Assembly: GCA_011051615.1 (NCBI GenBank)
Contig: DRKU01000112.1
Span: forward strand, 1-32,613
DNA length: 32,613 bases
Reading direction: 5' to 3'
From: Gammaproteobacteria bacterium
Lineage (GTDB): Bacteria; Pseudomonadota; Gammaproteobacteria; CAMYNG01
Made by a program: the position numbers and the translations under genes. This document shows positions 1 to 8,871 of this stretch, in pieces. The notes under the pieces are model-generated. The model did not search any database and was not told the origin of the DNA. It saw only the letters and a program-made list of their open reading frames with translations. How positions within the stretch are numbered: the stretch's first letter is position 1; each line of letters opens with the position of its first letter.

Positions 1-28
1 CGGGGGGGGCAGGCGCCGGTTGGTCGGT

Positions 29-134
29 ACGTCGCCCCACGTGTCCTGCCATGACACGCGGTAAATACGTCCCTGTACGCTCGACAGCCGCGTCCCTGCG
101 GCTGACGGTCATGCCAGGACACGTGGGACGACGT
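29..134. repeat. 106-bp nested inverted repeat (intergenic palindromic element)
   Basis: The 27-base arms at 29-55 and 108-134 are inverted copies of each other with only two mismatches, and the core CCACGTGTCCTG is shared by both. The 52-base centre contains its own perfect hairpin: CAGCCGC at 85-91, loop GTCCCT, GCGGCTG at 98-104. The element lies downstream of the minus-strand DUF1631 gene, so it could fold in that transcript, act as a terminator, or be a copy of a dispersed palindromic (REP-like) family. No coding capacity is seen in 1-195. Confidence 0.7.
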
Positions 135-195
135 AGTTGGCGTAGAGAGTGATCTATATTTCGGAGCAGTTATCTGGCTGCTGGACGCCGCCTCG

Positions 196-2577
196 CTACC
201 CGGCGCGGCGCTTGAGGCCGTCAAACACTGCGTTGATGGCGCGATCGATGAGGGGCACGTCCTCCAGTACGCGCGCGGTGCCGCGACGGAAATCGGCGGC
301 CAGACCCTGGAAGGTGGTGTCGGCCACGACACTGTGTTTCCAGTCGAGGAAGGTGCATTCGCCAAGCAGGTCACTCTTCCAGACCAGACGCGCGCGTTTC
401 TTGCGCCCGTTGTCGTCGGTGAATTCCACCCATTTGCCGGCATCCAGGTGACGCGCCAGGCGCAGGTATTCGTCGTCGGGTATGTCCTCGGCCTGCGCGT
501 GGTCGGCAGGATTGAAGTCGGCCAGCACGATGTTTTCGATGATCTCATCGTCCACTTCGGTGAATTCATCCTCGAAGGCGCGTACCGCTTCGGCGACATC
601 GTCGCTCATGGCGACACGCTGCGCATCCGCGTCTCCATCGCCCGTCTGCGGGATATCCTCGTGCAGGTCTGCTGCGCCAAAGCAGGCCAGGTGCAGTGGC
701 TCGAGTTTTTTCACCACCGCGCCGATTTCCTCTTCGGAATAATTGATCGCCGCCAGACCGCTACGCAGGGTATGCAACAGTTCGAGGATCACGGTGGCGA
801 GTTTCTGGCGATTGCTGGCGGTCCTGTCCATCTCCACCGACCAGACGAGGATATCGATGAAGTGCAGTTGCTGCTTCCACAGCGGGCTTTCTTCCCCCTC
901 GTTGAGGTAAGTGTCGAGCAGCACGTCACGCCAGGCATTGCCGATGATCTCCAGCACCGCCTGTGGTACGCGCTTGTGCCGGATGCGTTCGCGGATGGCC
1001 TCGGCCACCCAGGTACGCGAGAGGCGAAACTCCTCGCGCTGATGACAGGGTTGCAGGGCTGCCTCTTCCAGGGCACGTGCCGCCGCCTCTTCCTCGGTGA
1101 CGAAGGTCTCCAGTTCTTCAAGCAACTGTTCGAACAGGCCGAGATCGTCCTGGAAGTCGTTGAGCACACGGTGCACGATGTCTTCCATCTTGACGAAACG
1201 TGGCGCGTTCTCCACGTCCTCTTCCTCGTTGAGACCGATGCCGGCGCTGGCCAGGGCATTGAGCAGGCGCCGTGCCGGATGACTCTTGTTGGCGAAGAAG
1301 TCCTTGTCCAGCATGGCCACCTTGATCATGGGGATCTGCAGGCGGCCGATGGCGGCTTTGGCCGCCATGGGCAGGTTGTGGTCTTCGAGGATGAAGTCGA
1401 ACATCATCGACACCACGTCGATGATGTCGCTGTCCACCTGGTTGAGTGCCGACTGGCCGTCCCCGCCGATGCGTTCCAGCAACATGGCCTTGAGGGTGGT
1501 GGCGTCGGTCTCGCCGCTACCAGTGCGGCCGATGAGTTCCACGTCCATCTGCAGCGCCGACAGGCCGCTGACCAGGCTGGGTGTATCCGCCATGGCATAA
1601 GCTCCACCCGGCCCACCCGGGGTGGCAGGGCCACCCATGCCGCCCGTAACCGCCGCACTTCCGCTCATGCCCGTGGCCGGTGCTACACCCGGCGCCACAC
1701 CGCCACCGGTCGGCCCGGCCGCCACCGGTGTTCCGCCGTGGAGCAGGGATTGCAGCGCCGAGAGGATCTCACCGCCGGCACCACCCGCCACACCACCACC
1801 GGCCACCTCGCCACTCGCTTCACGGGTGGCGTCCGTGGCGGGATCGGCCGGCGCGGAAGTGGCGGTGCCGGAGGGCAGCTTGCGGATACGGTTCTTCAGT
1901 TGCGGCAGGACCCCGGCGGTGATGAAGCGGTTGTTGACCTCATCGTAGAGATCGCCCAGCTGTGAAATGACGTACTTGTCGAACAGCTTGTAGATGAGCA
2001 GTTTGATCTCGATCTCGAAACTGAGTTTGCCGAGCGCCTTGCTGAAGGCATCACAGAACAATTTCGGGCTGAAGGGGTTGTTGTCGTCGTCGATCTCCAG
2101 CGAGGGCATGAGTTCCATGAGGCGTTGCTCGATGGCATACAGCTCACTGGAAAACAGGCTGCGCGCCTTGGCCACCATGGTGCGCGTGGCGAGATCTTCT
2201 TCGAGGTCCTGATTGTCCACCAGGGCGAGGTCATCCATGGACGTGGCGGCGAACAGGCCGCTGTCCTCGATACTTGACTGGCTGAGCATGAAACGGTGGA
2301 AGGTCTCGGCGACCTGCTCCATGAAAGAGGTTTCGATCTCGTGGCGTTGCAGGCGCAGGGTGCGCATGAGGTCGAAATAGGTGTTGCGCAGGTTATTGCT
2401 TTCAGCATTGTCGGCCATCTCGAAAAGGGTATCGTCGGCCTGATCGAACATGGTCTGGGTCAGTTGGCGGAGCTGGCGATTCAGCAGTCCCTTGCAGTGC
2501 GTCAGGATCTGCTGGTGACCGTGTGCCCCGGGTGGATCCTGGGGATTGAAGGGCACCACTTTCTCATCGGATGACAT
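196..2577 (-). CDS. DUF1631 family protein
   Basis: A 793-residue cytoplasmic protein with no signal peptide or membrane segment. I recognise it as DUF1631, a proteobacterial family of unknown biochemical role. The N-terminal ~240 residues and residues ~350-680 are mainly acidic helical sequence. Between them lies a Gly/Ala/Pro-rich low-complexity linker of about 90 residues, which looks like a flexible hinge. The last ~85 residues (GKWVEFTDDNGRKKRARLVW onward) read like a small beta-barrel similar to PilZ domains, suggesting but not proving nucleotide or partner binding. I chose the ATG at 2577 because AGAGAGG lies about 10 bases upstream. An in-frame ATG at 2604 would add nine residues but has poorer support. 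The gene follows the methyltransferase on the same strand after a 214-base gap with a strong hairpin, so it is probably transcribed separately. Confidence 0.8.
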   Translation of the reverse strand: MSSDEKVVPFNPQDPPGAHGHQQILTHCKGLLNRQLRQLTQTMFDQADDTLFEMADNAESNNLRNTYFDLMRTLRLQRHEIETSFMEQVAETFHRFMLSQSSIEDSGLFAATSMDDLALVDNQDLEEDLATRTMVAKARSLFSSELYAIEQRLMELMPSLEIDDDNNPFSPKLFCDAFSKALGKLSFEIEIKLLIYKLFDKYVISQLGDLYDEVNNRFITAGVLPQLKNRIRKLPSGTATSAPADPATDATREASGEVAGGGVAGGAGGEILSALQSLLHGGTPVAAGPTGGGVAPGVAPATGMSGSAAVTGGMGGPATPGGPGGAYAMADTPSLVSGLSALQMDVELIGRTGSGETDATTLKAMLLERIGGDGQSALNQVDSDIIDVVSMMFDFILEDHNLPMAAKAAIGRLQIPMIKVAMLDKDFFANKSHPARRLLNALASAGIGLNEEEDVENAPRFVKMEDIVHRVLNDFQDDLGLFEQLLEELETFVTEEEAAARALEEAALQPCHQREEFRLSRTWVAEAIRERIRHKRVPQAVLEIIGNAWRDVLLDTYLNEGEESPLWKQQLHFIDILVWSVEMDRTASNRQKLATVILELLHTLRSGLAAINYSEEEIGAVVKKLEPLHLACFGAADLHEDIPQTGDGDADAQRVAMSDDVAEAVRAFEDEFTEVDDEIIENIVLADFNPADHAQAEDIPDDEYLRLARHLDAGKWVEFTDDNGRKKRARLVWKSDLLGECTFLDWKHSVVADTTFQGLAADFRRGTARVLEDVPLIDRAINAVFDGLKRRAG

Positions 2578-2637
2578 GAATAACTTGCCTCTCTGAAACT
2601 GCATCGAGGGCCTGCGACGGGCCGGTCACCCCAAACA

Positions 2638-2679
2638 GGACCCGGGACAGGGAAACATCCTGTTTCCCTGCGTGGGTCC
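2638..2679. terminator. Strong two-tier hairpin between methyltransferase and DUF1631 genes
   Basis: An inner perfect 10-bp stem (CAGGGAAACA 2648-2657, loop TCC, TGTTTCCCTG 2661-2670) sits inside an outer 6-bp stem (GGACCC 2638-2643 with GGGTCC 2674-2679). It lies about 60-100 bases upstream of the DUF1631 start on the minus strand. No clean T-run follows on either strand, so it could be a terminator for the methyltransferase gene, a 5' leader structure for DUF1631, or a dispersed palindrome. Confidence 0.55.
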
Positions 2680-2791
2680 ACCTTCCTTGGGGGGCGACGA
2701 CAGGGAACGGGCGGGTGCGCCCTGCCGTTGGCTCCTAGAGCGGACCGGGCGGGGAAACTTTGACCCCCAATGGCGGGATCTGTGACGGGAT

Positions 2792-3625
2792 TCACACGCC
2801 GGGGGCGCGTGCGCGGCTGATGAGGGTCTCGACGTTGAGCCACAGGCCCTTGTCGTCCACGTGGCTGGCGAGTTCGTCCAGGTGACGTTGCCGGAGGGTG
2901 GCCTGCTGCACCGGGCTCAGGGTGGCAAGGCGCATGCGCAGACCGGTATTTTCGACGATCTCCCACCATTCGGCGGGGCCCGCCAGGTGATAGCCCAGTT
3001 GCACGGTTGCCACGCTGATATCGGTGAAACCGGCCTCGTGCAACACCGCCTCACACTCGGCGGCATCCATCAGGGGCATGGCATGCACATCGCGCGGCTC
3101 GCCACTGATGGCAGCGGCCTCGTCGAGCAACAGGTCGATGAAGGGCTGGAAGGCGCTGGCGGTGAAACTGGAAAATATCACCCGGCCGCCAGGCTTGAGT
3201 ACACGGCGCCACTGTGTCAGACCGGCGACCATGTCGGTGAACATGAACAGGCAGAACGAGGCGGAGACGGCATCGAAATAGTTGTTCTTGAACTCCGGCG
3301 CCTCGCCATCCATGAGATGGAAGTCGATGTTGTCCAGCGCCATCTTGCGCGCATTGGCCTCGGCGCGGGTCAGCATGGCCTCGGACAGATCGATGGCGGT
3401 GACGCGCCCGCCGGGCAGCAGGAATTGCGCCACGGCGGTTGCCACCGCACCGGTACCGGTGCCCACATCGAGGATCTTCTCCCCCGGGCGCGGTTGCAGG
3501 AAGGTGACCAGGCGATCGGCGCAGAAGGGGAAATAGCGTTGCGCAGGGTTGTCGTAACCGGCGGCCACCGCCTCGAAGGTCTCGATGAGGGCCTGTTTGC
3601 GTTGTTCGTCGATGGGGTGTGTCAT
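2792..3625 (-). CDS. Class I SAM-dependent methyltransferase (UbiE-like)
   Basis: A 277-residue soluble protein with a Rossmann-type methyltransferase fold. Motif I (ILDVGTGTGAVA, ~residues 51-62) binds S-adenosylmethionine. It is followed by an acidic motif II (VTAIDLSEAML) and a motif IV region (FDAVSASFCLFMF). The N-terminus, with AAGYDNPAQRYF, resembles the UbiE/Coq5 group and other small-molecule methyltransferases. The substrate cannot be read, and nothing nearby fixes the pathway, so I would not call it UbiE itself. The start ATG at 3625 has no good Shine-Dalgarno; the bases just upstream are C/T-rich, suggesting weak or unusual initiation. Its next neighbour upstream on the same strand is mutH, 184 bases away. 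Confidence 0.8.
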   Translation of the reverse strand: MTHPIDEQRKQALIETFEAVAAGYDNPAQRYFPFCADRLVTFLQPRPGEKILDVGTGTGAVATAVAQFLLPGGRVTAIDLSEAMLTRAEANARKMALDNIDFHLMDGEAPEFKNNYFDAVSASFCLFMFTDMVAGLTQWRRVLKPGGRVIFSSFTASAFQPFIDLLLDEAAAISGEPRDVHAMPLMDAAECEAVLHEAGFTDISVATVQLGYHLAGPAEWWEIVENTGLRMRLATLSPVQQATLRQRHLDELASHVDDKGLWLNVETLISRARAPGV

Positions 3626-3809
3626 GGAAGGGGATTTTAACTGCGAACAAGCACAAGGCGAAATTATCTGCGGAAAAACTGATCTTGGGCTGTCAGTTGG
3701 CAGCAGGGTCAGGCTGACGAACTATGCTGAATGGTAGTTGGAGGATCATGAGATCCCTGTGATGCAGGCGGAGATACAGGCTGAGGTGCGCTTCTTGGGC
3801 ATGGCAGGT

Positions 3810-4508
3810 TTACATGGTTTCTTTTGGCACCAAATAGTGCCGCTCGATAATGGCGCGGGTGAAGCTGCTGCGCAGGTAGAAACCGCGCGGCAGGGTGCGC
3901 ACGGCTTCGCCGTCGCCCGAGACGGTGTCGGTCAGCGCGCGGCTGTCGGCGCCCTTGGGGCGGATCTGCAGGGCTTCACCGTGGCGGGCGGTGATCTGTT
4001 CCAGTCCGCCACGGCAGATCATGTCCATGAGTTCCTCCCAGTCACGCCGCAGCAGGGCTTCTTCCTCGGCACTCGGTTGCCACAGCAGGGGCATGCCCAG
4101 GCGGCGCTCGGCCAGCCGCAGGTCCGCCCCGCTCTCGATGGGGAACCACAGCACGCAGCGGAGCTTGCGACGTACCCAGGAATCGTGCCAGTCGAGGCTG
4201 CCCGCGCGGAGGGGGACGGTGCACACCCAGGTGGATTCACGCGGGCGGCCGCGGGCATCCACCGGCAGGGTCTTGAGTTCCACGCCGAGGTGGGGGAAGT
4301 CCGGCTCGGCGGCGCCACCGGCAGTGGCGCCAAGCGCGGCTTCCAGCAGCTGGCCGATCCAGCCTTTCTCGCGGCGCGTGTCGGCCGGTACTCGCCAGCC
4401 CAGCTGCCGCGCGACCTCGGCCAGCGTGTGCCCCGCCAGTTGCTGCGCGCGGGCGAGCAGGGCCTCGCGGCTGTCCGGTGGGGCCGGGGCCGTCGCGCCG
4501 GGGTTCAT
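3810..4508 (-). CDS. mutH: DNA mismatch repair endonuclease MutH
   Basis: MutH nicks the unmethylated strand at hemimethylated GATC sites once activated by MutS-MutL, directing repair to the new strand. The protein is 232 residues, close to the E. coli length of 229. The catalytic D-X6-E-X-K set is visible as [12 protein letters not shown], placing Asp70, Glu77 and Lys79 exactly as in E. coli MutH. The Lys-Gly-Trp-Ile-Gly segment (~48-52) before it also matches the family. I use the ATG at 4508 rather than an upstream ATG because its ATG overlaps the moaC stop as ATGA, a classic translational coupling. The family is confined to part of the Gammaproteobacteria, so it helps place the organism. 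No dam gene is in the window. Confidence 0.95.
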   Translation of the reverse strand: MNPGATAPAPPDSREALLARAQQLAGHTLAEVARQLGWRVPADTRREKGWIGQLLEAALGATAGGAAEPDFPHLGVELKTLPVDARGRPRESTWVCTVPLRAGSLDWHDSWVRRKLRCVLWFPIESGADLRLAERRLGMPLLWQPSAEEEALLRRDWEELMDMICRGGLEQITARHGEALQIRPKGADSRALTDTVSGDGEAVRTLPRGFYLRSSFTRAIIERHYLVPKETM

Positions 4509-4987
4509 TCGTCCTCGCGCTGCCAGTGGCCCGATTTGCCGCCGGCCTTCTCCAGCAGGCGGATGGTGGTTATCTCCATGCCACGGTCTACCGCCTTGCA
4601 CATGTCATAGATGGTCAGCAGGGCCACCTGCACGGCGGTCAGGGCCTCCATTTCGACACCGGTCTGGCCGCGTGTCTCTACCGTGGCCACGCAGTGGATG
4701 CCGGCGCCCGCGGACAGTGGTGTCAGTGTGATGTCGATGTGGGTCAGCGCCAGCGGGTGGCACAGGGGGATGAGATCGGCGGTCTTTTTGGCCGCCATGA
4801 TGCCCGCCACGCGGGCGATGCCCAGTACATCGCCCTTCTTGTGGTCGCCGGCCTCGATGAGCGCCAGGGTGGCGGCCTGCATGTGGATGCTGCCCTCGGC
4901 GCGGGCACGGCGGTGGGTGGCATCCTTGGTGCCCACGTCCACCATGTGGGCTTCGCCCTGCTGGTTGAAGTGCGTTAATTTGCTCAT
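4505..4987 (-). CDS. moaC: Cyclic pyranopterin monophosphate synthase MoaC
   Basis: MoaC converts 3',8-cyclo-7,8-dihydroguanosine 5'-triphosphate, the MoaA product, to cyclic pyranopterin monophosphate, releasing PPi. The 160-residue length is typical. Family landmarks include [18 protein letters not shown] near the N-terminus, the [20 protein letters not shown] segment, [14 protein letters not shown] in the middle, and [20 protein letters not shown] in the C-terminal half with the conserved acidic and lysine residues. It is divergent from moaD-moaE, with only 83 bases between the moaC start and the preferred moaD start, so both promoters must lie there. It is coupled to mutH at its 3' end. 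No moaA or moaB is in the window. Confidence 0.96.
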   Translation of the reverse strand: MSKLTHFNQQGEAHMVDVGTKDATHRRARAEGSIHMQAATLALIEAGDHKKGDVLGIARVAGIMAAKKTADLIPLCHPLALTHIDITLTPLSAGAGIHCVATVETRGQTGVEMEALTAVQVALLTIYDMCKAVDRGMEITTIRLLEKAGGKSGHWQREDE

Positions 4988-5070
4988 TTGGTTCCGCTCT
5001 GTTGTAAAGTAGGGCCATGGTGGCCGGTTGTGGTGCCACGCGTCATTGTAAGGCTGTTTTCCCCGATACC
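4988..5070. promoter_or_regulatory. Divergent moaC / moaD-moaE control region
   Basis: This 83-base gap separates the oppositely facing molybdopterin genes and must contain or overlap both promoters. The sequence around 5000-5012 is the only AT-leaning stretch (TTGTAAAGTA). I see no convincing -35/-10 pair and no room for a full molybdenum-cofactor riboswitch. Confidence 0.4.
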
Positions 5071-5301
5071 ATGAGCATCAATATCAAACTCTTCGCCCGA
5101 TTTCGAGAACAATACCGTCTCGACGAGACCACGGTGACGCCGGACGGGCCCGTCACCGCCGCCGCCCTGTGGCAGCAGGTGGTGGGCGAACCCCTGCCGG
5201 ATTCCGCGCTGGTGGCCATCAATATGGAGTATGTGGCGCCCGATGCGCCGGTGGCCGACGGCGACGAAGTGGCCTTCTTTCCACCGGTGACGGGGGGCTA
5301 G
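5071..5301 (+). CDS. moaD: Molybdopterin synthase small subunit MoaD
   Basis: MoaD is the ubiquitin-like sulfur carrier whose C-terminal glycine thiocarboxylate donates sulfur to make molybdopterin. The 76-residue protein begins [15 protein letters not shown] and ends VTGG, giving the essential terminal Gly-Gly. The ATG at 5071 gives the normal family length; an in-frame upstream ATG at 5017 would add 18 residues that do not look like MoaD. The Shine-Dalgarno is weak (AAGG about 17 bases upstream). The stop TAG is followed three bases later by moaE, so the two subunits are co-transcribed. Confidence 0.93.
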   Translation: MSINIKLFARFREQYRLDETTVTPDGPVTAAALWQQVVGEPLPDSALVAINMEYVAPDAPVADGDEVAFFPPVTGG

Positions 5302-5304
5302 GTC

Positions 5305-5736
5305 ATGCACGTGGCGCTGCGCAGCGATCCCCTCGACCCCTTCCAGGAGCTGGCGGCCTTCAGCGCCGGTCTCGAAGGCGCGCGCTCAGGGGCAAGCAGC
5401 ATCTTCATCGGTACCATGCGCGACTTCAACGAGGGCGAGAACGTCGCGGCCATGTTTCTCGAGCACTATCCCGGTATGACCGAGAAGTTTCTCGAACGCA
5501 TCGCCGCCGAGGCTGCCGAGCGCTGGCCGCTGGATGCCCTCTACCTGGAGCACCGCGTGGGCGAGATCCAGCCTGCCGAGGCCATCGTCGTCATCGGCGT
5601 GTGGACGGCCCACCGCGGAGACGCCTTCGCCGCCTGCCGCTACCTCATCGAGGAACTCAAGTCGCGCGCACCCTTCTGGAAGCGTGAAACCCGCCCCGAC
5701 GGGCCCCGCTGGGTGGCGGGCAACACCCCGTCCTGA
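5305..5736 (+). CDS. moaE: Molybdopterin synthase large subunit MoaE
   Basis: MoaE pairs with MoaD to insert two sulfurs into cyclic pyranopterin monophosphate. The 143 residues cover the whole fold. Visible landmarks are the IFIGTMRDFNEG segment (~33-44), LEHYPGMTEK (~52-61), HRVGEIQPAEAIVVIGV (~83-99) and the catalytic strand-helix ELKSRAPFWKRE. Lys119 and Lys126 fall at the positions used by E. coli MoaE for catalysis. The ATG lies just after the moaD stop. A short non-coding gap with no clear terminator follows before the GGDEF-EAL gene. Confidence 0.96.
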   Translation: MHVALRSDPLDPFQELAAFSAGLEGARSGASSIFIGTMRDFNEGENVAAMFLEHYPGMTEKFLERIAAEAAERWPLDALYLEHRVGEIQPAEAIVVIGVWTAHRGDAFAACRYLIEELKSRAPFWKRETRPDGPRWVAGNTPS

Positions 5737-5882
5737 GGCCGGTGCCGGGGCCAGGTACCGTCTAACTGTTTGAATTAAAAGAACTCCCTTGCCAGCCCGG
5801 CAACAACCCACTAAGGTTACTGGATAATAACAACGCGGGCCGGCCCGCCGTGTCGCGGGATTGCAAGGAGAACGCGGTCGTC

Positions 5883-8264
5883 ATGGATGTTATTTTCGTA
5901 CTCGGGGTTTCCATCCTGCTGCAGTTTGCCGCAGCCTTCTATGCCCTGTGGTTGATGCGTGCGGTGGGGGGGCGCCTTGCCTGGCTGGCCCTGTCCGGGG
6001 CCCTGTTCATGATGGGCGTGCGTCGAAGCCTGACCTTCATCGCGGCACTGGAAGGTTATCCTGCCCGCCTGCCGCCACTCAGTACCGAGCTGGTGGCACT
6101 GCTCATCTCTGCCCTCATGGTGGTGGCCGTGGTCGCCATCCGGCCTATCTTCCTGGGTATCCGCCGCTCGGAGCAGGCGCTGGCGCGGGAGATCCGCCGC
6201 AACCAGCTGATCCTCGATTCCTCGCCGGACGGTTTTGTCATCACCGATGTGGATGGCTGCGTGCGCGAGGTCAACCGCGCCGCCTGCCGTATGCTGGGTC
6301 ATACCGCGCACACGCTCATCGGTCACCGTCTCGACGAGTTCGAGCCCTCGGGCAGCGGCGTCAGTATCACCCGCCATATCCGCAATCTTACCGACATCGG
6401 GCAGGCCTGGTTCGAGACCCGCCTGCGTCACAGCAGCGGTGATATCGTCGAACTGGATGTCACTGCCAAGTACGTGGCCGTCGGTGAGGAGCGATTCGTA
6501 TATATCTTTTTCCGGGATATCACGGCACGTAATCAGGCCGAAGCCGAGCTGTTTCGCGCCCGCGAACAGGCGCTGGTGACGCTGGAGGCCATTGGTGACG
6601 GCGTTCTGACCACCGATATCGATGGCAACATCCAGTATATGAACCCGGTCGCCGAGACGCTTACCGGCGTGCGGGCCACCGAGGTGATGGGTCTGCCCCT
6701 GTCGGCGGCGTTACGCCTGCGCGATGAACACGACGAGCGCGATATCGAGGCGCCGGTGCAGCGCTGCATGCAGGAGAACCGCCGCTTTCGCATGGGCGTT
6801 AACGCGCTGTTGACGGGTGCTCAGCAGGCGGCCAGTTTTTCCGTCGAACTGTCGGTATCGCCCATCCATAATGCCGATGGCGGGGTGGTGGGTACCGTCA
6901 TCGTGTTACACGATGTCACCGAGCTGCGTGGTCTCGCCAGCCAGCTGATCTACCAGGCGACCCACGATTCCCTTACCGGCCTCATCAATCGGCGTGAATT
7001 CGAAGTGCGCCTGGAGCAGGCGCTGGAGTCGGCGGCCAGCAGTAGTCTCCCCTGCGCGTTGTGTTACCTGGATCTCGACCAGTTCAAGGTGGTCAACGAT
7101 ACCAGCGGCCACGTGGCCGGTGACGAACTGCTGCGCCAGTTGAGTCACGAACTGGAACAGAATATTCGTGATGCGGATACTTTGGCGCGTCTCGGTGGCG
7201 ATGAGTTCGGTATCCTGCTGGTGGATTGTGACCTGGCGCGTGCCGAGCAGGTGGCGGACAAGTTGCGTGCCGTGGTGCAGGATTTCCGCTTCGTGTGGCA
7301 GCAGAACATCTTCGAGATCGGTGTCAGTATCGGCCTGGTGCCCATCGGCAGTGGCGCCAGCTCACTGACCGATCTGCTCAGCGCCGCGGACTCGGCCTGT
7401 TACGTGGCCAAGGAGAACGGGCGTAACCGCGTACACGTCTTTCAGCATGATGACACCGAACTGGCACGCCACCACGGCCAGATGCAGTGGATGCAACGTA
7501 TCCAGCGGGCGCTGGACGACGATCGCTTCCAGATCCATGCCCAGTCCATCATGCCGCTGGGGGACGCGGCGGGGAATTCACCCCACGTGGAGTTGCTCAT
7601 CCGCATGCTGGATGAGAACGGTGAGATCATTGCACCGTGCAATTTCATCTCCGCTGCCGAGCGCTATCACCTGATGCCGGCAGTGGACCGCTGGGTAGTG
7701 CGCAATACCTTCAGTATCCTCGCCCGGCACGATCTCGCTGTCTCGCCGGTAGGCATGTATGCCATCAATCTCTCCGGGCAGTCCCTGGGTGACGAACTGT
7801 TTCTCGGTGACGTGTTGCAGATGTTCGACGAGTTCGGCGTGGACCCGGTACGCATCTGTTTCGAGATCACCGAGACCGCGGTGATCGCCAATATCGGGCA
7901 TGCCCAGCATTTTATCGAGGTGCTGCGCGAGCGGGGATGCCGATTTTCCCTCGACGACTTCGGCAGCGGCCTGAGTTCGTTTTCCTACCTCAAGGTCCTG
8001 CCGGTGGACTTCCTCAAGATCGATGGCAGTTTCGTACAGGCCATGTTGCGTGACGAGAACGACCTGACCATGGTCAAGTCCATCAACCAGATCGGCCATG
8101 TCATGGGCATGCAGACCGTGGCCGAGTTCGTCGAAGACGGTTCGACCCTCGAACACCTGCGTATCCTCGGCGTCGATTATGCCCAGGGGTATGTCATCGA
8201 CCGGCCCAGGCCCTTCATCGATACCCTGCCGCCACGCCTGCGCACACTCACTGGTGCGGTGTGA
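5883..8264 (+). CDS. Membrane-anchored PAS-PAS-GGDEF-EAL protein (c-di-GMP turnover)
   Basis: A 793-residue inner-membrane signalling protein. About three hydrophobic helices lie at residues 1-92. PAS domains follow at ~105-225 and ~235-350, then a GGDEF domain (~365-525) and an EAL domain (~540-785). The cyclase motif is intact (LGGDEF near 438), with a product-inhibition I-site RDAD five residues before it. The EAL signature is ELL at about residue 570, but the other metal and base residues are present (NLSGQS, ITETA, DDFGSG, LKIDGSF, AQGY). Both activities are therefore plausible. The start ATG at 5883 has AAGGAG 12 bases upstream. The 3' end overlaps the convergent phosphoesterase gene by 17 bases. 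The PAS ligand is not deducible. Confidence 0.93.
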   Translation: MDVIFVLGVSILLQFAAAFYALWLMRAVGGRLAWLALSGALFMMGVRRSLTFIAALEGYPARLPPLSTELVALLISALMVVAVVAIRPIFLGIRRSEQALAREIRRNQLILDSSPDGFVITDVDGCVREVNRAACRMLGHTAHTLIGHRLDEFEPSGSGVSITRHIRNLTDIGQAWFETRLRHSSGDIVELDVTAKYVAVGEERFVYIFFRDITARNQAEAELFRAREQALVTLEAIGDGVLTTDIDGNIQYMNPVAETLTGVRATEVMGLPLSAALRLRDEHDERDIEAPVQRCMQENRRFRMGVNALLTGAQQAASFSVELSVSPIHNADGGVVGTVIVLHDVTELRGLASQLIYQATHDSLTGLINRREFEVRLEQALESAASSSLPCALCYLDLDQFKVVNDTSGHVAGDELLRQLSHELEQNIRDADTLARLGGDEFGILLVDCDLARAEQVADKLRAVVQDFRFVWQQNIFEIGVSIGLVPIGSGASSLTDLLSAADSACYVAKENGRNRVHVFQHDDTELARHHGQMQWMQRIQRALDDDRFQIHAQSIMPLGDAAGNSPHVELLIRMLDENGEIIAPCNFISAAERYHLMPAVDRWVVRNTFSILARHDLAVSPVGMYAINLSGQSLGDELFLGDVLQMFDEFGVDPVRICFEITETAVIANIGHAQHFIEVLRERGCRFSLDDFGSGLSSFSYLKVLPVDFLKIDGSFVQAMLRDENDLTMVKSINQIGHVMGMQTVAEFVEDGSTLEHLRILGVDYAQGYVIDRPRPFIDTLPPRLRTLTGAV

Positions 8265-8805
8265 CCGAGGGGCGGTTGTAGGCGAGCTTCTCCTCCACCG
8301 GCACGGCACAGATCTCGAACTCCATGCTGGCCAGATCGGCCATGATGAACGTGGGATCGGCGCCTACGCCGGCAACCGTGCCCGGGTTGAGCAATACCGT
8401 TTCACCACCTTTCACGTGCGGGATGCGCTCGATGAGGGTGCGGTGATCGTGTCCACAGCAGACGATGTCCCAGTCACCGGTGGTCGCCATGGCGCGCGCG
8501 TAGTGCGGGTAATGCACCAGGAAGATACGCCGCCCGGCCAGTTCGATGCCCGCATCCTGGCCGTGATAGGTCAACAGCCCCCGCGAGTCGGCCGCCAGCT
8601 GGCTCATGTTGAAGGTGTCGCCGACGTTGTTGCCATGGATGACGTGCATGGGCAGCTCGAACTCGAGGATGGCGCGCAGGGTGGTCGGGGCGACGATATC
8701 GCCACAGTGCAGGATGGCCTCGGCACCCAGCCGTGTGGCTGCGCGTACGCCGGTTTTCAGCAGCAGGCGGTTGTCGTGACTGTCGGAGAGAATACAGATT
8801 TTCAT
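8248..8805 (-). CDS. YfcE/MJ0936-type metallophosphoesterase
   Basis: A 185-residue calcineurin-like phosphoesterase. The dinuclear-metal ligands are visible: Asp8 and His10 in SDSH, Asp36 in HCGD, Asn59 in HGNN, His98 in VHYPH and the GHDH motif at 118-121. Its size and motif spacing match the YfcE/MJ0936 family of small phosphodiesterases, whose natural substrates are poorly known. The usual HG-x-H motif is replaced by HYPH, a mild variation. It lies 66 bases downstream of ppa on the same strand, with a small hairpin between, so it may be co-transcribed with pyrophosphatase. Its last 17 bases overlap the convergent GGDEF-EAL gene. Confidence 0.87.
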   Translation of the reverse strand: MKICILSDSHDNRLLLKTGVRAATRLGAEAILHCGDIVAPTTLRAILEFELPMHVIHGNNVGDTFNMSQLAADSRGLLTYHGQDAGIELAGRRIFLVHYPHYARAMATTGDWDIVCCGHDHRTLIERIPHVKGGETVLLNPGTVAGVGADPTFIMADLASMEFEICAVPVEEKLAYNRPSVTPHQ

Positions 8806-8828
8806 GGAGATTCCGGCGCGGTGGGGCC

Positions 8829-8847
8829 GGCTGCCTTTTCGGCAGCC
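8829..8847. terminator. Small hairpin between ppa and the phosphoesterase gene
   Basis: A 7-bp perfect stem, GGCTGCC (8829-8835) with GGCAGCC (8841-8847), around a TTTTC loop. On the minus strand it lies after ppa and before the phosphoesterase. No U-tract follows, so it may be an attenuator or RNA-stability element rather than a full terminator. Confidence 0.4.
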
Positions 8848-8871
8848 CCCGCCGCTGGTGTCGAACGTGAT

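Noticed and set aside
334-1965. 543-codon plus-strand frame opposite the DUF1631 gene
   Set aside because: High GC gives long antisense frames; the minus-strand product is the recognisable family and this one has no domain.
4988-5070. Molybdenum cofactor riboswitch before moaD or moaC
   Set aside because: The divergent gap is only 83 bases, too short for the known structure plus promoters.
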